NCBI RefSeq assembly: GCF_000426765.1
Contig: NZ_AUFZ01000016.1
Location: 310,001 to 374,000, forward strand
DNA: 64,000 nucleotides
Direction: 5' to 3'
From: Vibrio litoralis DSM 17657
GTDB lineage: Bacteria; Pseudomonadota; Gammaproteobacteria; Enterobacterales; Vibrionaceae
Part shown: piece after piece, positions 1 through 8,944 of the stretch
Position numbering within the stretch: the first letter of the stretch is position 1
Layout of the letters: every line of letters begins with the position of its first letter
Notes under the pieces: model-generated
Told to the model about the DNA's origin: nothing
The model's input: only the letters and a program-made list of their open reading frames with translations
The model's database searches: none
Position numbers and translations under genes: made by a program

Positions 1-2
1 AA

Positions 3-578
3 TTAGGCTTTACCAGTGTATTTGTTACTCACGATCAAGATGAAGCTTTGGAGCTTTCTGACCGTGTTGTGGTAATGAGTAACGGTAAAATAGAGCAAGT
101 GGATTCACCGGTAGAGCTTTATGCTCATCCAAACAGCCGTTTTGTGTTTGATTTCTTTGGCAACGTTAACCAATTTGAAGCCAAATGGAATAACAAACAT
201 TGGCAAGATGGAAATGCTTTTATCCTTCCCCCTATGGAGGAAAAAACGCAAAAAGATGGTGCGCTTTATATTCGAAGCCATGAAGTCAGCATCTCGGCTA
301 AACCTAATAGTCAGGCATCATTGCCATGCAAAGTTGTTGCGATTAACCCAGTAGGGGCAGAAGTTCGTGTAGAGTTATCACCAGTTGGTTGGGGCTCAAA
401 TGAGTTATGGGAAGCGAAATTGACACATCAAGCATTGAATGAGCAATCATTTAGTCGTGGAGATGAAGTTTATGCTACCCCACAAGTCGGCTACTTTTTT
501 GCTGATGATGCAAAAGGCGAACCTGCGATATTGCGTTGGCCATTCCTTGCACCGGGTAACTTAATGTTTGATATCTAA
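3..578 (+). CDS. cysA: Sulfate/thiosulfate ABC transporter ATP-binding protein CysA (C-terminal part, 5' end outside window)
   Basis: The frame is open from the left window edge, so this is the last about 190 codons of a larger gene. It begins in the ABC-ATPase H-loop region (sequence [20 protein letters not shown]), which is characteristic of CysA-type ATPases, followed by the linker reading [16 protein letters not shown]. The remaining about 120 residues form the TOBE-like regulatory domain found in CysA. The product would energise the CysTWA importer of sulfate and thiosulfate at the inner membrane. A bidirectional hairpin terminator lies about 50 bases downstream and separates it from the convergent arginine transporter genes. 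Other CUT1/Fbp-type ATPases have similar ends, but the sequence [12 protein letters not shown] fits CysA best. Confidence 0.85.
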   Translation, partial: LGFTSVFVTHDQDEALELSDRVVVMSNGKIEQVDSPVELYAHPNSRFVFDFFGNVNQFEAKWNNKHWQDGNAFILPPMEEKTQKDGALYIRSHEVSISAKPNSQASLPCKVVAINPVGAEVRVELSPVGWGSNELWEAKLTHQALNEQSFSRGDEVYATPQVGYFFADDAKGEPAILRWPFLAPGNLMFDI

Positions 579-593
579 TTAGTCTATAACCGA

Positions 594-607
594 GTTACTT
601 GGGTATA
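594..607. repeat. Short dispersed motif, copy 1
   Basis: The 14 bases GTTACTTGGGTATA recur with one change at 26169-26182 (GTTACTTAGGTATA). Both copies are intergenic. The longer context at the second site, AACCCACATCTTGAAG just before it, resembles a short intergenic repeat I associate with Vibrio genomes; that association is from memory. Confidence 0.4.
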
Positions 608-628
608 AATACTTTTGATTAAATAGCA

Positions 629-657
629 AAAAGCGAGCTTATTTTGAGCTCGCTTTT
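629..657. terminator. Bidirectional Rho-independent terminator between cysA and artM
   Basis: An 11-bp stem (629-639 with 647-657, core AAGCGAGCT/AGCTCGCTT) and a 7-base loop have A-rich and T-rich flanks on both sides, suiting both the plus-strand cysA and the minus-strand art operon. Confidence 0.85.
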
Positions 658-680
658 CTTATTCTTTCTATTGAAATCTT

Positions 681-1355
681 TTAATGACTCTGCGACTCAA
701 ACGCCAATACTTTCTGTTCTACTTTGCGGAATACTAGTGACAAGATGCCATTGACGATTAAGTAGAATGCACCAGCAATACCAAATACTGTCAAGGTGTC
801 ATAGGTTTGAGCATTAATGCGTTGTGCGTAGCCCATCAAATCCATAATAGTGATAGTACTGGCTAGGGATGTGCCTTTAAATACCAAAATGACTTCATTG
901 GAATAAGCCGGAATAGCACGACGAATCGCATAGGGTAGTAGTACACCTAGTGTGGTTTTGGTGTTCATACCTAGTGCGCGACAGGCTTGCCATTGCCCTG
1001 ATGGAATAGCATCAAATGCGCCTTTAAATAGTTGAGTACTATAAGCAGCAGTGTTCAGTGCTAACGCTAACATCGCGCAGAACCAAGGTTGGCTTAACCA
1101 GTTCCACATAAAGCTATCACGAATCCACTCAAACTGACCGGGGCCGTAGTAAATAAGGAAGATTTGCACTAGTAGTGGTGTGCCAGTGAATAGGGTAATC
1201 AAAGCACGGCTGAACCAATGAACGACAGGCAAACGTACGATTAATGTCATGGTCATCAGCAGTGACAAAGTACAACCGACCAATAACGCAACGGCTGTTA
1301 ATTCGATACTGGTTTGCAGACCATCAAGTAGTTGCCAAACATGTTGTTCGTTCAT
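681..1355 (-). CDS. artM: Arginine ABC transporter permease ArtM
   Basis: A 224-residue inner-membrane permease of the HisMQ family with about five predicted transmembrane segments. The EAA-type cytoplasmic loop that docks the ATPase is seen around residues 125-150 (QACRALGMNTKTTLGVLLPY). Together with ArtQ it forms the membrane channel of the arginine importer. Its start codon overlaps the end of artQ by 4 bases (ATGA), so the two are translationally coupled. Gene order artP-artJ-artQ-artM on the minus strand matches the enterobacterial art locus, which supports arginine over other polar amino acids as substrate. Confidence 0.9.
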   Translation of the reverse strand: MNEQHVWQLLDGLQTSIELTAVALLVGCTLSLLMTMTLIVRLPVVHWFSRALITLFTGTPLLVQIFLIYYGPGQFEWIRDSFMWNWLSQPWFCAMLALALNTAAYSTQLFKGAFDAIPSGQWQACRALGMNTKTTLGVLLPYAIRRAIPAYSNEVILVFKGTSLASTITIMDLMGYAQRINAQTYDTLTVFGIAGAFYLIVNGILSLVFRKVEQKVLAFESQSH

Positions 1356-2065
1356 GATTGTGCTCCTAGTGGCTGTTTCTTCTTAGGTTTACTTGAAACC
1401 ATATTGGCATCTTGTAATTGATATTTTTTATTGAGAATGGCAATAACACGTTGAGTGATTAGAGTAATCACGAGATAAACTGCGGCCGCCGTTGCATACC
1501 AAGTAAAGCTTTGGTGAGTGGCAGCGGAAGTTAATTGTGCTTGTTTGAGTAAATCGGTCACACCAATCAGAGAAACCAAGGCGGTATCTTTCAATAGTAC
1601 TAACCATTGGTTAGTTAAACCGGGTAGGGCATGGCGCACTGCTTGTGGCAGCACAATGCGAATAAAAGCACGAGGCTTAGATAAACCTAAAGCAGTCGCC
1701 GCTTCGGCTTGACCTTTCGGTACGGCTTTAAGCGCACCACGTAAGGTTTGGGCTGCATAGGAGGCAAAGATAAGTGATAACGCAATCACCCCAGAAAGAA
1801 AGGGGCTGATCTCGATATATTCACCAGTAATGTAGAATAAGATTTGTCCTGAACCAAAGAAAATGAACAAGACAACAAGCAGCTCAGGTAACCCTCGAAT
1901 TACCGTCACCAAAGCCGTGGTTGGCCAAGAGATCAATTTCAAGCGCGACATTTCGCCACCTGCAAAGATCATAGAAAGGACCAAGCCCACAGCAAGGCTG
2001 GTAAAGGCTAGCTGAATTGTCAGCCAGCTCGCGTCAATTAACGCTAGAGAGTAACCTGAGAACAT
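1352..2065 (-). CDS. artQ: Arginine ABC transporter permease ArtQ
   Basis: A 237-residue HisMQ-family permease with about five hydrophobic spans and an EAA loop around residues 130-155 (EAATALGLSKPRAFIRIVLPQ). It pairs with ArtM. The ATG at 2065 is chosen over the GTG one codon upstream. A 160-bp imperfect-palindrome repeat sits between this gene and artJ, which lies upstream of it in the transcript, so expression of the permeases may be modulated relative to the binding protein. The C-terminal tail is basic (KPKKKQPLGAQS) and longer than I expect for ArtQ. Assignment to arginine rests on the neighbours. Confidence 0.88.
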   Translation of the reverse strand: MFSGYSLALIDASWLTIQLAFTSLAVGLVLSMIFAGGEMSRLKLISWPTTALVTVIRGLPELLVVLFIFFGSGQILFYITGEYIEISPFLSGVIALSLIFASYAAQTLRGALKAVPKGQAEAATALGLSKPRAFIRIVLPQAVRHALPGLTNQWLVLLKDTALVSLIGVTDLLKQAQLTSAATHQSFTWYATAAAVYLVITLITQRVIAILNKKYQLQDANMVSSKPKKKQPLGAQS

Positions 2066-2102
2066 CACTTATTCACTATTCTTTAGTTTTCAAGATTGCC
2101 TA

Positions 2103-2262
2103 TACTAATTCCAATAAATAAGTGGTCTAAATTAGCGCAGAGAAAAAGCTTGATAACAAGGCATAAAGTTTCTGTTCGTAGTGGTTCTACATACAAATTT
2201 TATAACGTAGTTAGCAAGTTTTTTAACAAGCTAGGATGATCAGTTATTTGTTGGAGTTGGTA
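2103..2262. repeat. 160-bp imperfect-palindrome intergenic repeat (MITE-like, Vibrio type)
   Basis: The ends form a 19-bp imperfect terminal inverted repeat: TACTAATTCCAATAAATAA at 2103-2121 pairs with 2244-2262 at 16 of 19 positions, the rest being wobble-type changes. The interior, including GTTCGTAGTGGTTCTACAT, matches the sequence character of a short non-coding repeat that I recall as common between genes of Vibrio and Photobacterium. It starts 38 bases upstream of artQ and ends 2 bases after the artJ stop codon. It encodes nothing and would fold into a long hairpin in the art transcript. Confidence 0.7.
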
Positions 2263-2264
2263 TT

Positions 2265-2999
2265 TTATTTGCTAGCAAAGTATTTATCAAAAATCGCTTT
2301 GTATTCACCATTTTGCTTCACTTTTTCTAGTGCCGCATTCAGTTGATCTACCAACTCTTGATTATCTTTGTTTACCGCAATACCAAAACCATTACCAAAG
2401 TATTGTTTGTTGGTCACTGGTTCGCCAACGTAGGCTAGGTCATCTTCTTTTTTGAACCATTCTGCGACTACTGCGGTATCACCAAATACGCTATCAATAC
2501 GGCCATTTTGCATATCAATAAACGCATCTTGGTAGCTTGCGTAAGGAACAGCCGTTACACCTGGCATTTGATCGACTAGGTAGCTTTGGTGAGTGGAACC
2601 ATTTTGAACACCCACACGCTTACCTTCTAGTCCTGCTTGGTCTGCGATTTTACCTTTAACAGAAACAAAAGCGGCGGCGTTATCGTAGTAAGCATTGGTG
2701 AAGTTCACTTGTTTTAGACGTGCTTCAGTAATATCCATTGCTGAAATAGCTGCATCGTAACGCTTGAATTTAAGTGCTGGGATCAAGCTATCAAAGGCTT
2801 GGTTTTGGAAGGTACATTTAGCTTCAATCTCTGCACATAATGCTTTAGCAAGGTCGATATCAAAGCCTTGAATTTGGTTGTTGTCATCCATGTATTCAAA
2901 CGGGGCATAGGTGGCTTCAGTGGCAAATTTGATTTCGTCTTGCGCCATCGCGTGAGTTGAAGCAAGGCCAATTAAGCTAGCAAGTAGAATTTTTTTCAT
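2265..2999 (-). CDS. artJ: Arginine-binding periplasmic protein (ArtJ/ArtI type)
   Basis: A 244-residue type-3 solute-binding protein. A signal peptide is plain (MKKILLASLIGLASTHAMA, cleavage before QDEIKF), so it acts in the periplasm and delivers ligand to ArtQM. The family signature appears as GFDIDLAKALC around residues 45-55, followed by FDSLIPALKFKRYDAAISAM and DITEAR. A good ribosome-binding site (GGAG) precedes the ATG. Whether it corresponds to ArtI or ArtJ cannot be decided by eye, and related proteins bind lysine or ornithine; the complete art gene set favours arginine. Confidence 0.85.
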   Translation of the reverse strand: MKKILLASLIGLASTHAMAQDEIKFATEATYAPFEYMDDNNQIQGFDIDLAKALCAEIEAKCTFQNQAFDSLIPALKFKRYDAAISAMDITEARLKQVNFTNAYYDNAAAFVSVKGKIADQAGLEGKRVGVQNGSTHQSYLVDQMPGVTAVPYASYQDAFIDMQNGRIDSVFGDTAVVAEWFKKEDDLAYVGEPVTNKQYFGNGFGIAVNKDNQELVDQLNAALEKVKQNGEYKAIFDKYFASK

Positions 3000-3060
3000 T
3001 GTATAACTCCATTTATATCTGTGATTTTTTTAACTGTTTTTATTGTTAGGTTTTGCATGA

Positions 3061-3789
3061 TTAATGTTTTAAGTATTCAGCAAACGCTTGAGATTGTGGG
3101 TTGGTAAAGTGGCTCTTATCACCATGCTCAACCACATAGCCTTTTTCTAAATACAACAAATGACTGGCGACTTTTTTCGCAAAATCGACTTCATGAGTTA
3201 CGATAATTTGCGTGATGCCAGTTTTGCTTAATTCTTTAATAATATCGACAACTTGAGAAGTGATCTCTGGATCAAGCGCCGCAGTCGGCTCATCAAAAAG
3301 CAACACGTCAGGTTTCATCATTAATGCGCGAGCAATTGCCACACGTTGCTGCTGACCGCCAGATAACTGCAGTGGCCAAGCATCGGCTTTATCGGCGAGT
3401 TGAAGCTTGGTTAAGATCTCGATTGCTTCTTTCTTTGCCTCAGCTTTATTCATACCGGCAACTTTGACAGGGGCTTCAATCAAATTATCTAAAACGCTCA
3501 TGTGAGGCCATAGATTGTATTGTTGAAAAACCATGCCGACCTTCTTACGCAGCGCCATGCCTTGTTTTTCTGAAATTTGAGTAGAAAAATCAAACGACTC
3601 ATTGGCAATAGAAAGCGTACCGCTATCAGGCATTTCTAATAGGTTTAAAACACGTAGTAATGAGCTTTTACCTGCACCGCTTGGGCCCAGTAAAACTAAG
3701 GTGTCACCGGCTTCACACTCAAAGCTTACATTGTGTAAAACCTGGTTTGAGCCGTAAAACTTATCAATAGCGTTAATTTGAATAGTCAT
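3061..3789 (-). CDS. artP: Arginine ABC transporter ATP-binding protein ArtP
   Basis: A 242-residue ABC ATPase with all expected motifs: Walker A GPSGAGKS (about residue 37), Q-loop FQQYNLWPH, signature [16 protein letters not shown], Walker [15 protein letters not shown] and H-loop VTHE. The sequence [14 protein letters not shown] start, NLWPH and LIEAP are close to E. coli ArtP. The ATG at 3789 ([13 protein letters not shown]) is preferred over one five codons upstream because it matches the E. coli N-terminus, although its ribosome-binding site is close. It is the first gene of artPJQM. Confidence 0.9.
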   Translation of the reverse strand: MTIQINAIDKFYGSNQVLHNVSFECEAGDTLVLLGPSGAGKSSLLRVLNLLEMPDSGTLSIANESFDFSTQISEKQGMALRKKVGMVFQQYNLWPHMSVLDNLIEAPVKVAGMNKAEAKKEAIEILTKLQLADKADAWPLQLSGGQQQRVAIARALMMKPDVLLFDEPTAALDPEITSQVVDIIKELSKTGITQIIVTHEVDFAKKVASHLLYLEKGYVVEHGDKSHFTNPQSQAFAEYLKH

Positions 3790-3804
3790 GCTTCCAATCT
3801 GCAT

Positions 3805-4059
3805 TTATTGTCACTAGATAAATATACTAATGATTGTGTGGTTTTATGCAAGAAAAATGTATATTAAATCACTCAATGAGAACAATTATCTGATTAATAT
3901 CTAACCAATAGCACGCGACTGATTTCTTGCCTGAATGTGTTAATGGGAAGTTAATGTATATTATTATGAATGAGTCGTCTCGCACAGAACTTCAAATTGG
4001 TGAGTGAGTTATCAATTATGTGGTGGTAGAGAAACCTGCAAGAGCCAAAGCAAACAAAA
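3805..4059. other. Intergenic region upstream of artP
   Basis: About 255 AT-rich bases with no credible gene. It should hold the art promoter. I looked for an ARG box and found only weak candidates (for example TTATGCAAGAAAAATGTATA around 3844-3863), not good enough to call. Confidence 0.5.
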
Positions 4060-4088
4060 AAGCCAAGCAGGAATCATCCACTTGGCTT
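4060..4088 (-). terminator. Rho-independent terminator after the 63-aa gene
   Basis: Stem AAGCCAAG/CTTGGCTT (4060-4067 with 4081-4088) is followed on the minus strand by a run of six T residues. Confidence 0.8.
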
Positions 4089-4126
4089 AGTTGTGCATTT
4101 CTAACTAACATCAGGGCGAGTAAGTT

Positions 4127-4318
4127 TTAGTTCAATCGAGTAGAATCATTGATGAGTTCGATTAATTCATCTTCTGTTGTCGGCATTTTGGCCAACTCAA
4201 CTTCGTGGTTTAATCCACCTTTTAGCATGTAGGCTTTGGTGGTTAAGTGATCGTGGTGAAACCATTTTCCATCTAGGCACACGTCGGTGTAGCACTTTTC
4301 ACATTGCTTTAGCTTCAT
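4127..4318 (-). CDS. Small Cys-pair protein, unknown function
   Basis: A 63-residue protein that I do not recognise. It is supported by a strong ribosome-binding site (GAGGGAA, 5 bases before ATG) and its own terminator. The N-terminus has CEKCYTDVC followed by WFHHDHL, i.e. a CxxC with a further Cys and three His within 25 residues, which could bind a metal such as zinc. The C-terminal half is acidic (EDELIELINDS). It is alone between art and the exonuclease pair, so context gives no function. Confidence 0.7.
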   Translation of the reverse strand: MKLKQCEKCYTDVCLDGKWFHHDHLTTKAYMLKGGLNHEVELAKMPTTEDELIELINDSTRLN

Positions 4319-4464
4319 ATACTTCCCTCGTATGAAGTGATTAACATATTATTAACTTACGCCTGCTTTTGCCTGCCAAACTTGATTTAGATCAATTTTA
4401 CTGTGAGTGAGAGAATCTAGGGTTGAATTGTTTGAAGTAGGTTGGGTTTTGGATTGGGAAGTGG

Positions 4465-5208
4465 TTATAACGATTTCTGATACAGCACGCCAATTGGCGC
4501 GATATCTTGATTAAATAGGCGCTGTTTCTGAGCGAGAAAGAGTTCAGCCGTGGCAGTAGCATCCATTAATGCGTGGTGGGCGGGGTACTCCGGCAGTTGA
4601 TAGTGTTGGCGTAAAGCGAATAGGCGAAAGTCTTTCTGGTAGCCGCTTTTATTACTGGTATTTTGTTCAATTTTTAAGGTATCAAGCCAAATTAGAGGTA
4701 AACGCGGTAAGCCTTGGTCTAAGCAAAATTGTTCGATAAATCGTTTTTCAATCGTGGCGCCGTGTGCGAGGACAACAGGGCTTGGCAGCGACTCAAAGAA
4801 ATACTGCATTGCTTGCTGAAGCGGTATGCCGTGCTGTTGATCTTCGGGCAGAATGTGGTGTAACGAGCGGGCGGTTGGCTCTTCTAGGTTGTTATTCTTT
4901 TTCTCTATCGGTTCTTGAATCACCCAATGTTGCGCGGTGCTTAATTTGATCACGCCTTGGATGATATGAACCCAACCCATGCTAACGATATGATCGGTTG
5001 TGGGATCGAGCCCAGAGGTTTCAAAGTCGATGACTGTAATCGGTAAATCCGTCGTATCATGCTTAGGGATTGGATAAGTAGAGCGTAGCAATCTAGTGAG
5101 ATACACCGGTAACTCACTCGTGTTTTGTAAATTTATCGTCTGGACTAAGTCTTGTCGCTGTTTTTCTAATTGCAGCAAAGGATGACGGCTAGAGAATATC
5201 GAAAACAT
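4465..5208 (-). CDS. DnaQ-family 3'-5' exonuclease
   Basis: A 247-residue DEDDh exonuclease. Exo I is seen as VIDFETSGLDP near residue 60, Exo II in VLAHGATIEKRFI and Exo III epsilon in HHALMDATATAELF. It should hydrolyse DNA or RNA from the 3' end in the cytoplasm. The ATG at 5208 is chosen because GGAGG lies 5 bases upstream, inside the last codons of the upstream DUF294 gene, whose stop is at 5210. The two are therefore coupled. The same pairing occurs beside the acetate switch genes (crbS/actP) in vibrios; its biological role is not settled. Confidence 0.85.
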   Translation of the reverse strand: MFSIFSSRHPLLQLEKQRQDLVQTINLQNTSELPVYLTRLLRSTYPIPKHDTTDLPITVIDFETSGLDPTTDHIVSMGWVHIIQGVIKLSTAQHWVIQEPIEKKNNNLEEPTARSLHHILPEDQQHGIPLQQAMQYFFESLPSPVVLAHGATIEKRFIEQFCLDQGLPRLPLIWLDTLKIEQNTSNKSGYQKDFRLFALRQHYQLPEYPAHHALMDATATAELFLAQKQRLFNQDIAPIGVLYQKSL

Positions 5209-5209
5209 A

Positions 5210-7081
5210 CTAGCCTCCAAACTTCATTTTTATTAAGTCTTGGAAGCTAGAGATGATCCGAAAGGCGTCTTTTAAGTGTTGGCGTTCGAAGCTACCGAAT
5301 TTATCAGGCTGTAAGATGCTATCAATACTCGATTTATTTTGAATCGCAACTCGTTGACCGTGGTATCTCAATTCCGTTACGTAATGGTAGGTTTCAATTA
5401 AGTCTTGATAAGTTGAATTATTGAGAATGTCGTGATCATGTAACCATTCAATCCGCTCTGTTGTATTTAGTTCAGGGCTATCGTTCATTAAGCTGTAAAT
5501 TCTTACCAAGTCGACAATACATCCAATCGCAGCTTTTTTGATGTTTAACACCTGATTGTCGTTGCCATCTTTTTCTAACACTAAATTTTTAAATATGCCC
5601 AACGGTGGTCGAGTGCGTAATGCATTGCGTACCAAGGCCGACGTTAAACGCGCATTATTAGAGACTTGTTGATGTCGGTATTGATCCACCGATTCAAATA
5701 AAGGTTCATCACCATAAATGTGACGAATTTCGAGAAACACATTAAGGTTGAGCAGTAGGTCATATTCAGGATTGGTAGCCCATTTTCGATAGTAGGCTTG
5801 CCATATTGATTGCTTTTGACACCATTGAGGCGTGGCAGCCATGAAGCGACCTTTACATAAGGTGTAGCCGACTTGTGATAAGCCTTTGCAAACGTACATA
5901 GCAAAATGCTGGAAGTAGGTTCGGTCAGCTTCGGTGGCATTATCCGCAAGAATTAAGGCGTTATCTTGGTCAGATCCGAGATGTACTTCATTTCGAGCGT
6001 GAGACCCGGCGACCATCCAAGAAAATGCACAAGGTGGCTGGCCAAAACTTTCGATGGCAAGCTCAATTAAGCGGTAGGTAAAGGCATCATAAATCATGCT
6101 TAATACTTGCCCGACAATATTAGGGGTAGAGCTACTTTCAATAATGCCTTCAAAAGCAAGGTTACGTTCTTCTGAGAGCTTGATTAAAGCCGAAATGGAA
6201 TCAGCTCGGTGGATTCGGTCAATTAGAAATATCGATTGAACGCCGTTATTCTGAATTAAATGCTGCGGCGTGATCAGCCCAGTAACTTGTTTTTGATGGT
6301 TTACTACGGGAATGTTTTGTATTTGATGCTTCATCATTAAGTGAACGGCTGAGATGACCAGCTCATCTTCATCTACCGTATGGACGTTTTGAGTCATCAC
6401 ATGACTAATTGGCTCACGGACATTGATTGCCTGTGCCACTACTCTTTTGGTCATGTCTTTATCTGTCACCATACCAATTAAGCATTGATTATCATCGACA
6501 ATAAACGCGCAAGAAACTCCGACAATATCCCTCATTTGATGCGCTACTTCTTGAATGCTTTCAGAGGCCGATACCGTCAAAATTTTATCGCTAGCAATAT
6601 CGATACTTGGGCGCATGTAACAGTGCTGTGTTGATTGTAAGCGATGATGTTGAGTTTGGATTGCTTGTAGGCGAGTCTGTAAACTTAGCGCCAGTTGCGA
6701 GGTTATGTCAGGGTAGTCTTGTAGTTGTGTGATCAGCGCTGGGTAATCAAAACGGTAAAGCAAGGTGTTTTCGATTGCTGTGATGACATAGTTCTCAGAG
6801 TCTTTGTTTTCAGAATCTTTATTATGAAGGTTAAAGCCAAAAATATCTTCTTCACCTAACATAGAACGTAGGCTGTCATCGGGGTAGCTTTGCTGAATCA
6901 CACCTGAACGAAGAATGTATAAATAGGTTGCTTCACCATTTTGTTTTAACTGTTGCTCAGGGCTAAGAAATAAAATATCTACAGTTTGAGCGATATTGTT
7001 TAGAACCGTTTTTGGCAGCTGGCTGAATGGGTAAATTGTTTGTAGAAACGAGACGATATTGGGAAGAAGTCCATTGTTCAT
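5210..7081 (-). CDS. Cyclic-nucleotide-binding / CBS / DUF294 nucleotidyltransferase-like protein
   Basis: A 623-residue soluble signalling protein. In order: a cNMP-binding-like domain (about 15-130), two CBS domains (about 160-280, with MVTDKDMTKRVV and NIPVVNHQKQVTGLIT), a GlnD-type nucleotidyltransferase domain with GSHARNEVHLGSDQDNALIL (about 355-375), and a DUF294 C-terminal helical domain. The substrate of the transferase is unknown; the architecture suggests regulation by cyclic and adenine nucleotides. It overlaps the ribosome-binding site of the downstream exonuclease, so both are made together. A strong double hairpin separates it from sglT upstream. Confidence 0.85.
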   Translation of the reverse strand: MNNGLLPNIVSFLQTIYPFSQLPKTVLNNIAQTVDILFLSPEQQLKQNGEATYLYILRSGVIQQSYPDDSLRSMLGEEDIFGFNLHNKDSENKDSENYVITAIENTLLYRFDYPALITQLQDYPDITSQLALSLQTRLQAIQTQHHRLQSTQHCYMRPSIDIASDKILTVSASESIQEVAHQMRDIVGVSCAFIVDDNQCLIGMVTDKDMTKRVVAQAINVREPISHVMTQNVHTVDEDELVISAVHLMMKHQIQNIPVVNHQKQVTGLITPQHLIQNNGVQSIFLIDRIHRADSISALIKLSEERNLAFEGIIESSSTPNIVGQVLSMIYDAFTYRLIELAIESFGQPPCAFSWMVAGSHARNEVHLGSDQDNALILADNATEADRTYFQHFAMYVCKGLSQVGYTLCKGRFMAATPQWCQKQSIWQAYYRKWATNPEYDLLLNLNVFLEIRHIYGDEPLFESVDQYRHQQVSNNARLTSALVRNALRTRPPLGIFKNLVLEKDGNDNQVLNIKKAAIGCIVDLVRIYSLMNDSPELNTTERIEWLHDHDILNNSTYQDLIETYHYVTELRYHGQRVAIQNKSSIDSILQPDKFGSFERQHLKDAFRIISSFQDLIKMKFGG

Positions 7082-7127
7082 CGTGAGTTTCCTTCTCCCT
7101 GTCGGCTAAATGAGGATATAAAATCAA

Positions 7128-7188
7128 GGCTATGGTTAATGAAATGATAAGTTATCTCATTAACCATAGCCCCATCCGAAGATGAGGC
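7128..7188 (-). terminator. Tandem hairpins between sglT and the DUF294 gene
   Basis: Read on the minus strand, a hairpin with loop TTCG (GATG/CATC core, 7169-7188) is followed directly by a 15-bp perfect stem (7128-7142 with 7157-7171) whose loop contains a second small stem GATAA/TTATC. The two structures share the GCC at 7169-7171 and may compete. Only short T runs follow, so it may end sglT transcripts partially or protect their 3' ends. Confidence 0.65.
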
Positions 7189-7201
7189 TAGGCTGTCTTT
7201 A

Positions 7202-8833
7202 TTACCAGAATACTGAGTACAGTACCGCAAGGATAATAACAATCGCATAGGCTGCAATATTAAAGCTAGACTCTGTTTTAAACATAGATGAGTCCAGAGC
7301 TATACCTTTTGGATCATCATCGTTTTCAGAAGAACTTAAGCTTGTGAATGCAATAACCGCCATTGTGAATAGCAGGGTATAAAGCATCTGATCCATAAAC
7401 GGCATGTTTAGAGGCATAAACTTCAAGAACAGGGCGAATGGAATCGATAGGATAACACCAGTTACCGCGCCTTTGCTGGTCGTTTTCTTCCAGAATAAAC
7501 CAAGTAAGAATACCGCTAGAATACCAGGGCTAACTAAGCCGGTATACTCTTGAATATATTGGAAAGCCTGACCAAGATTGCTAAGTAATGGAGCGATAAA
7601 GCAAGCAATGATTAACGCTACGATGGCAGTAATACGGCCGACGTTCACCAGCTTGTGATCACCACTTTTCGGTGCAATGAATTCTTTATAGATATCCATT
7701 GTGAAGATGGTTGCCGTTGAGTTCAGCATCGATGCTAACGAAGACACAATCGCTGCGGCAAGGGCTGCAAATACAATACCTTTAAAGCCAACAGGTAAGA
7801 ACTGAGTTAACCAAGGGTACGCTTTATCCGCGTGCGCTAATGATGGAATGTTGTTTGTTGCGACATCACCTAATTGCGCCATTAGCTCCGGTGACGAAGT
7901 GATAACATACGCTGCGATACCCGGAATAACGACAAGGAAAGGCACGATTAATTTCAGGAACGCTGCAAACACGATACCTTTTTGCGCTTCAGCAATCGAC
8001 TTTGCCGCCAGAGTACGTTGAATGATGTATTGGTTGAACCCCCAGTAATACAAGTTGGCGACCCACAAACCACCGATGAGAACCGCAATACCCGGTAAGT
8101 TCATGTATTGTGGGTTGCTTTGATCTAGGATCATTTCGAAGTGCTCAGGGGCTGCCTCTGCCATTTTAGACAAACCACTTAACCAGCCATCTGCACCACC
8201 AATAAAATCAACCGCCATGTAAGTAGTCAGCAGTCCACCAAGTACAAGGAAGAATACTTGAATCACATCGGTCCAAACCACAGCAGAAAGGCCGCCGTAA
8301 ATAGAATAAACCAAAGCAAAGATTGCCAAACCAATAACAGAATACATAAGAGGAATGCCTAGGATGGTTTGTAGAGCAAGGCCACCTAAGTAAAGCACAG
8401 AGGTTAAGTTTACAAACACATAAAGGGCAATCCAGAATACTGCAAGAATGGTTTTCAAATTCTTATTGAAGCGTTTTTCAACGAACTCAGGAATGGTGTA
8501 AATACCTTTATCAATAAACACCGGTAAGAAGTATTTACCCACGATAATAAGCGTAATTGCGGCCATCCATTCATATGAGGCAATCGCTAGACCTATCGAG
8601 AAGCCTGAGCCAGACATACCGATGAACTGTTCCGCGGAAATGTTGGCGGCAATAAGTGACGCACCAACTGCCCACCAAGGTAATGATTTACCCGCCAAGA
8701 AATAATCTTCAGTACTTTTTTGAGTACCTTTTTTGTCTCTGGAAACCCAAAGACCAACACCAATAATGATTGCTACATAAATAGCAAACACAATAATGTC
8801 GATGGTACCTAATCCATTTTCAACATGAGACAT
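7202..8833 (-). CDS. sglT: Sodium/galactose (glucose) symporter, vSGLT orthologue
   Basis: A 543-residue member of the solute:sodium symporter family with about 14 transmembrane segments. The sequence is nearly collinear with Vibrio parahaemolyticus vSGLT. The substrate-contact residues known from its structure fall at the same positions: Asn64 and Gln69 in AANISAEQF and Glu88 in ASYEW. The pair of serines near 365 in SSLASMLNS would form the sodium site. It imports galactose or glucose with sodium at the inner membrane. A GalR-type operator and a CRP site lie upstream, and galR follows in the same orientation further upstream. Confidence 0.93.
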   Translation of the reverse strand: MSHVENGLGTIDIIVFAIYVAIIIGVGLWVSRDKKGTQKSTEDYFLAGKSLPWWAVGASLIAANISAEQFIGMSGSGFSIGLAIASYEWMAAITLIIVGKYFLPVFIDKGIYTIPEFVEKRFNKNLKTILAVFWIALYVFVNLTSVLYLGGLALQTILGIPLMYSVIGLAIFALVYSIYGGLSAVVWTDVIQVFFLVLGGLLTTYMAVDFIGGADGWLSGLSKMAEAAPEHFEMILDQSNPQYMNLPGIAVLIGGLWVANLYYWGFNQYIIQRTLAAKSIAEAQKGIVFAAFLKLIVPFLVVIPGIAAYVITSSPELMAQLGDVATNNIPSLAHADKAYPWLTQFLPVGFKGIVFAALAAAIVSSLASMLNSTATIFTMDIYKEFIAPKSGDHKLVNVGRITAIVALIIACFIAPLLSNLGQAFQYIQEYTGLVSPGILAVFLLGLFWKKTTSKGAVTGVILSIPFALFLKFMPLNMPFMDQMLYTLLFTMAVIAFTSLSSSENDDDPKGIALDSSMFKTESSFNIAAYAIVIILAVLYSVFW

Positions 8834-8944
8834 AGTATCTAACCTACTGTTAAATTTGTTATATACCCTGTTAATGATAAGAAGCTAGGTTTACAGACCG
8901 TAACCTCAATCATTTTGGTGGGCATGGTTATTTTTCATGGCGAA

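Noticed and set aside
3844..3863. Possible ARG box upstream of artP
   Set aside because: Symmetry and match to the TGAAT-N4-ATTCA type pattern are too weak.
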